Shown here in pieces: positions 5,211 to 5,424 of a stretch of 5,424 nucleotides of DNA; the stretch's first letter is position 1; each line of letters begins with the position of its first letter. The stretch is from Deltaproteobacteria bacterium. Lineage in GTDB: Bacteria > Desulfobacterota > Binatia > UBA9968. The position numbers were made by a program, and so were the translations under genes. The notes below the pieces were generated by a model. That model saw nothing but the letters and a program-made list of their open reading frames with translations. It had not been told where the DNA came from and searched no databases. The stretch spans positions 1 to 5,424 of the forward strand of contig JACPDC010000318.1 in assembly GCA_016184235.1 (NCBI GenBank), written 5' to 3'.

Positions 5211-5226
5211 CGGCACCTAAATTGCT
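5211..5226 (+). promoter_or_regulatory. Second sigma54-like motif at the kinase fragment
   Basis: CGGCACCTAAATTGCT has GG and GC 10 nt apart and matches ten of twelve fixed positions of TGGCACG-N4-TTGCW. It overlaps the first codons of the coding-like stretch, so the predicted start (about 5237) would fall inside it. Either the true start codon is further right (TTG 5269 is the first candidate) or the match is chance. Confidence 0.25.
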
Positions 5227-5424
5227 CTCCAGGCGGCGCTAAACGACATCTACGGCGACGAGAGAGACTTGAGAGCAACGCAGGATTTCATCAATCGAGT
5301 GGGCAGCAAAGGGAACATCCACGGCCTCGTGCTCTATGATATTGCAGGTAAGCCTGTCGCCGTCTCCGAGTCGCTCCAGGGGCTGGAAGGTTTTCCCGAT
5401 TTGGATCCCAAGCCCATTCTCCGG
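5221..5424 (+). CDS. Sensor-domain fragment, probably of a histidine kinase; start unresolved, 3' end outside window
   Basis: From 5224 the frame abruptly becomes protein-like: helix LQAALNDIYGDERDLRATQDFINRV, then IHGLVLYDIAGKPVAVSESL, a strand-turn-strand pattern seen in periplasmic or PAS-like sensor domains of membrane histidine kinases (a 'GV.LYD..G..VA.S' core). All 68 codons to the edge are open. However, a TAA (5218-5220) stands directly before it, there is no ATG, and the first usual alternative start is TTG 5269 with no good ribosome binding site. The transmembrane helix that normally precedes such a domain is absent in all three forward frames upstream. It may be a 5'-truncated or frameshifted gene, or a kinase with an unusual start. 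The catalytic domains, if any, lie beyond the window. Function assignment is by pattern resemblance only. Confidence 0.5.
   Translation, partial: MALQAALNDIYGDERDLRATQDFINRVGSKGNIHGLVLYDIAGKPVAVSESLQGLEGFPDLDPKPILR

Larger units (their letters stand above)
4895..5220. other. AT-richer regulatory spacer without a convincing gene
   Basis: Most of this stretch has no protein-like frame and is visibly richer in A/T than its flanks. It holds the peptide-gene ribosome binding site and sigma54 candidate (4901-4951), a TTTTTTT run at 4988-4994, two dyads (4996-5009, 5013-5027), a sigma70-like element (5022-5051), a small hairpin CCTCTA/TAGAGG (5129-5150) and a second sigma54-like motif at its right edge. 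A frame from ATG 5053 runs 55 codons to the TAA at 5218 but resembles no protein I know. It lacks a ribosome binding site. Confidence 0.6.

Noticed and set aside
4992..5216. 74-codon minus-strand frame with a hydrophobic stretch
   Set aside because: No ribosome binding site, no family resemblance, and it would read into the AT-rich spacer. The hydrophobic segment alone is not enough.
5053..5220. 55-codon plus-strand frame from ATG 5053 in frame with the kinase-like stretch
   Set aside because: It shares the frame but is separated by a TAA and shows no transmembrane or sensor-like character, so I do not treat it as the lost N-terminus without homologue support.

Overview
The window is a gene-dense stretch of a moderately high-GC bacterial chromosome. 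The proteins resemble those of deltaproteobacteria-like lineages (Desulfobacterota/Myxococcota or neighbouring uncultured phyla). That placement is an impression from protein style only: a TPR lipoprotein, a glycine-tailed RRM protein, and heptameric intergenic repeats. It is not a phylogenetic result.

Layout from left to right: (1) 1-1539, minus strand, a large TPR-repeat lipoprotein whose C-terminus lies beyond the left edge. (2) 1540-1686, a divergent spacer with an inverted array of 7-bp repeats that ends only a few bases before the next gene. (3) 1687-3696, plus strand, a complete and apparently intact NAD-dependent DNA ligase, ligA. (4) 3697-3775, a convergent spacer filled by a second inverted array built from a different unit. 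(5) 3776-4081, minus strand, a small single-RRM RNA-binding protein with a strong ribosome binding site, a roughly 120-nt leader and a plausible sigma70 promoter. (6) 4245-4334, a third inverted heptamer array with yet another unit. (7) 4369-4656, plus strand, acylphosphatase. (8) 4686-4714, a perfect 12-bp hairpin between convergent genes. (9) 4748-4894, minus strand, an overlooked 48-residue exported or membrane-anchored peptide with a near-complete Shine-Dalgarno sequence and a well-placed sigma54 (-24/-12) promoter candidate. (10) 4895-5220, an AT-richer regulatory spacer. (11) 5221-5424, plus strand, the start of a coding-like stretch resembling the sensor part of a histidine kinase, with no normal start and a stop codon directly before it.

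The ligase, RRM protein, acylphosphatase and TPR lipoprotein look like ordinary housekeeping or accessory genes with no obvious shared pathway. The two most interesting themes are these. First, three consecutive intergenic spacers carry three different families of 7-bp-period repeats, each folded as an inverted repeat. Second, the right end may hold a small sigma54-controlled locus: a tiny secreted peptide, dyad symmetries at enhancer-like distance, and a possibly damaged sensor kinase transcribed away from it.
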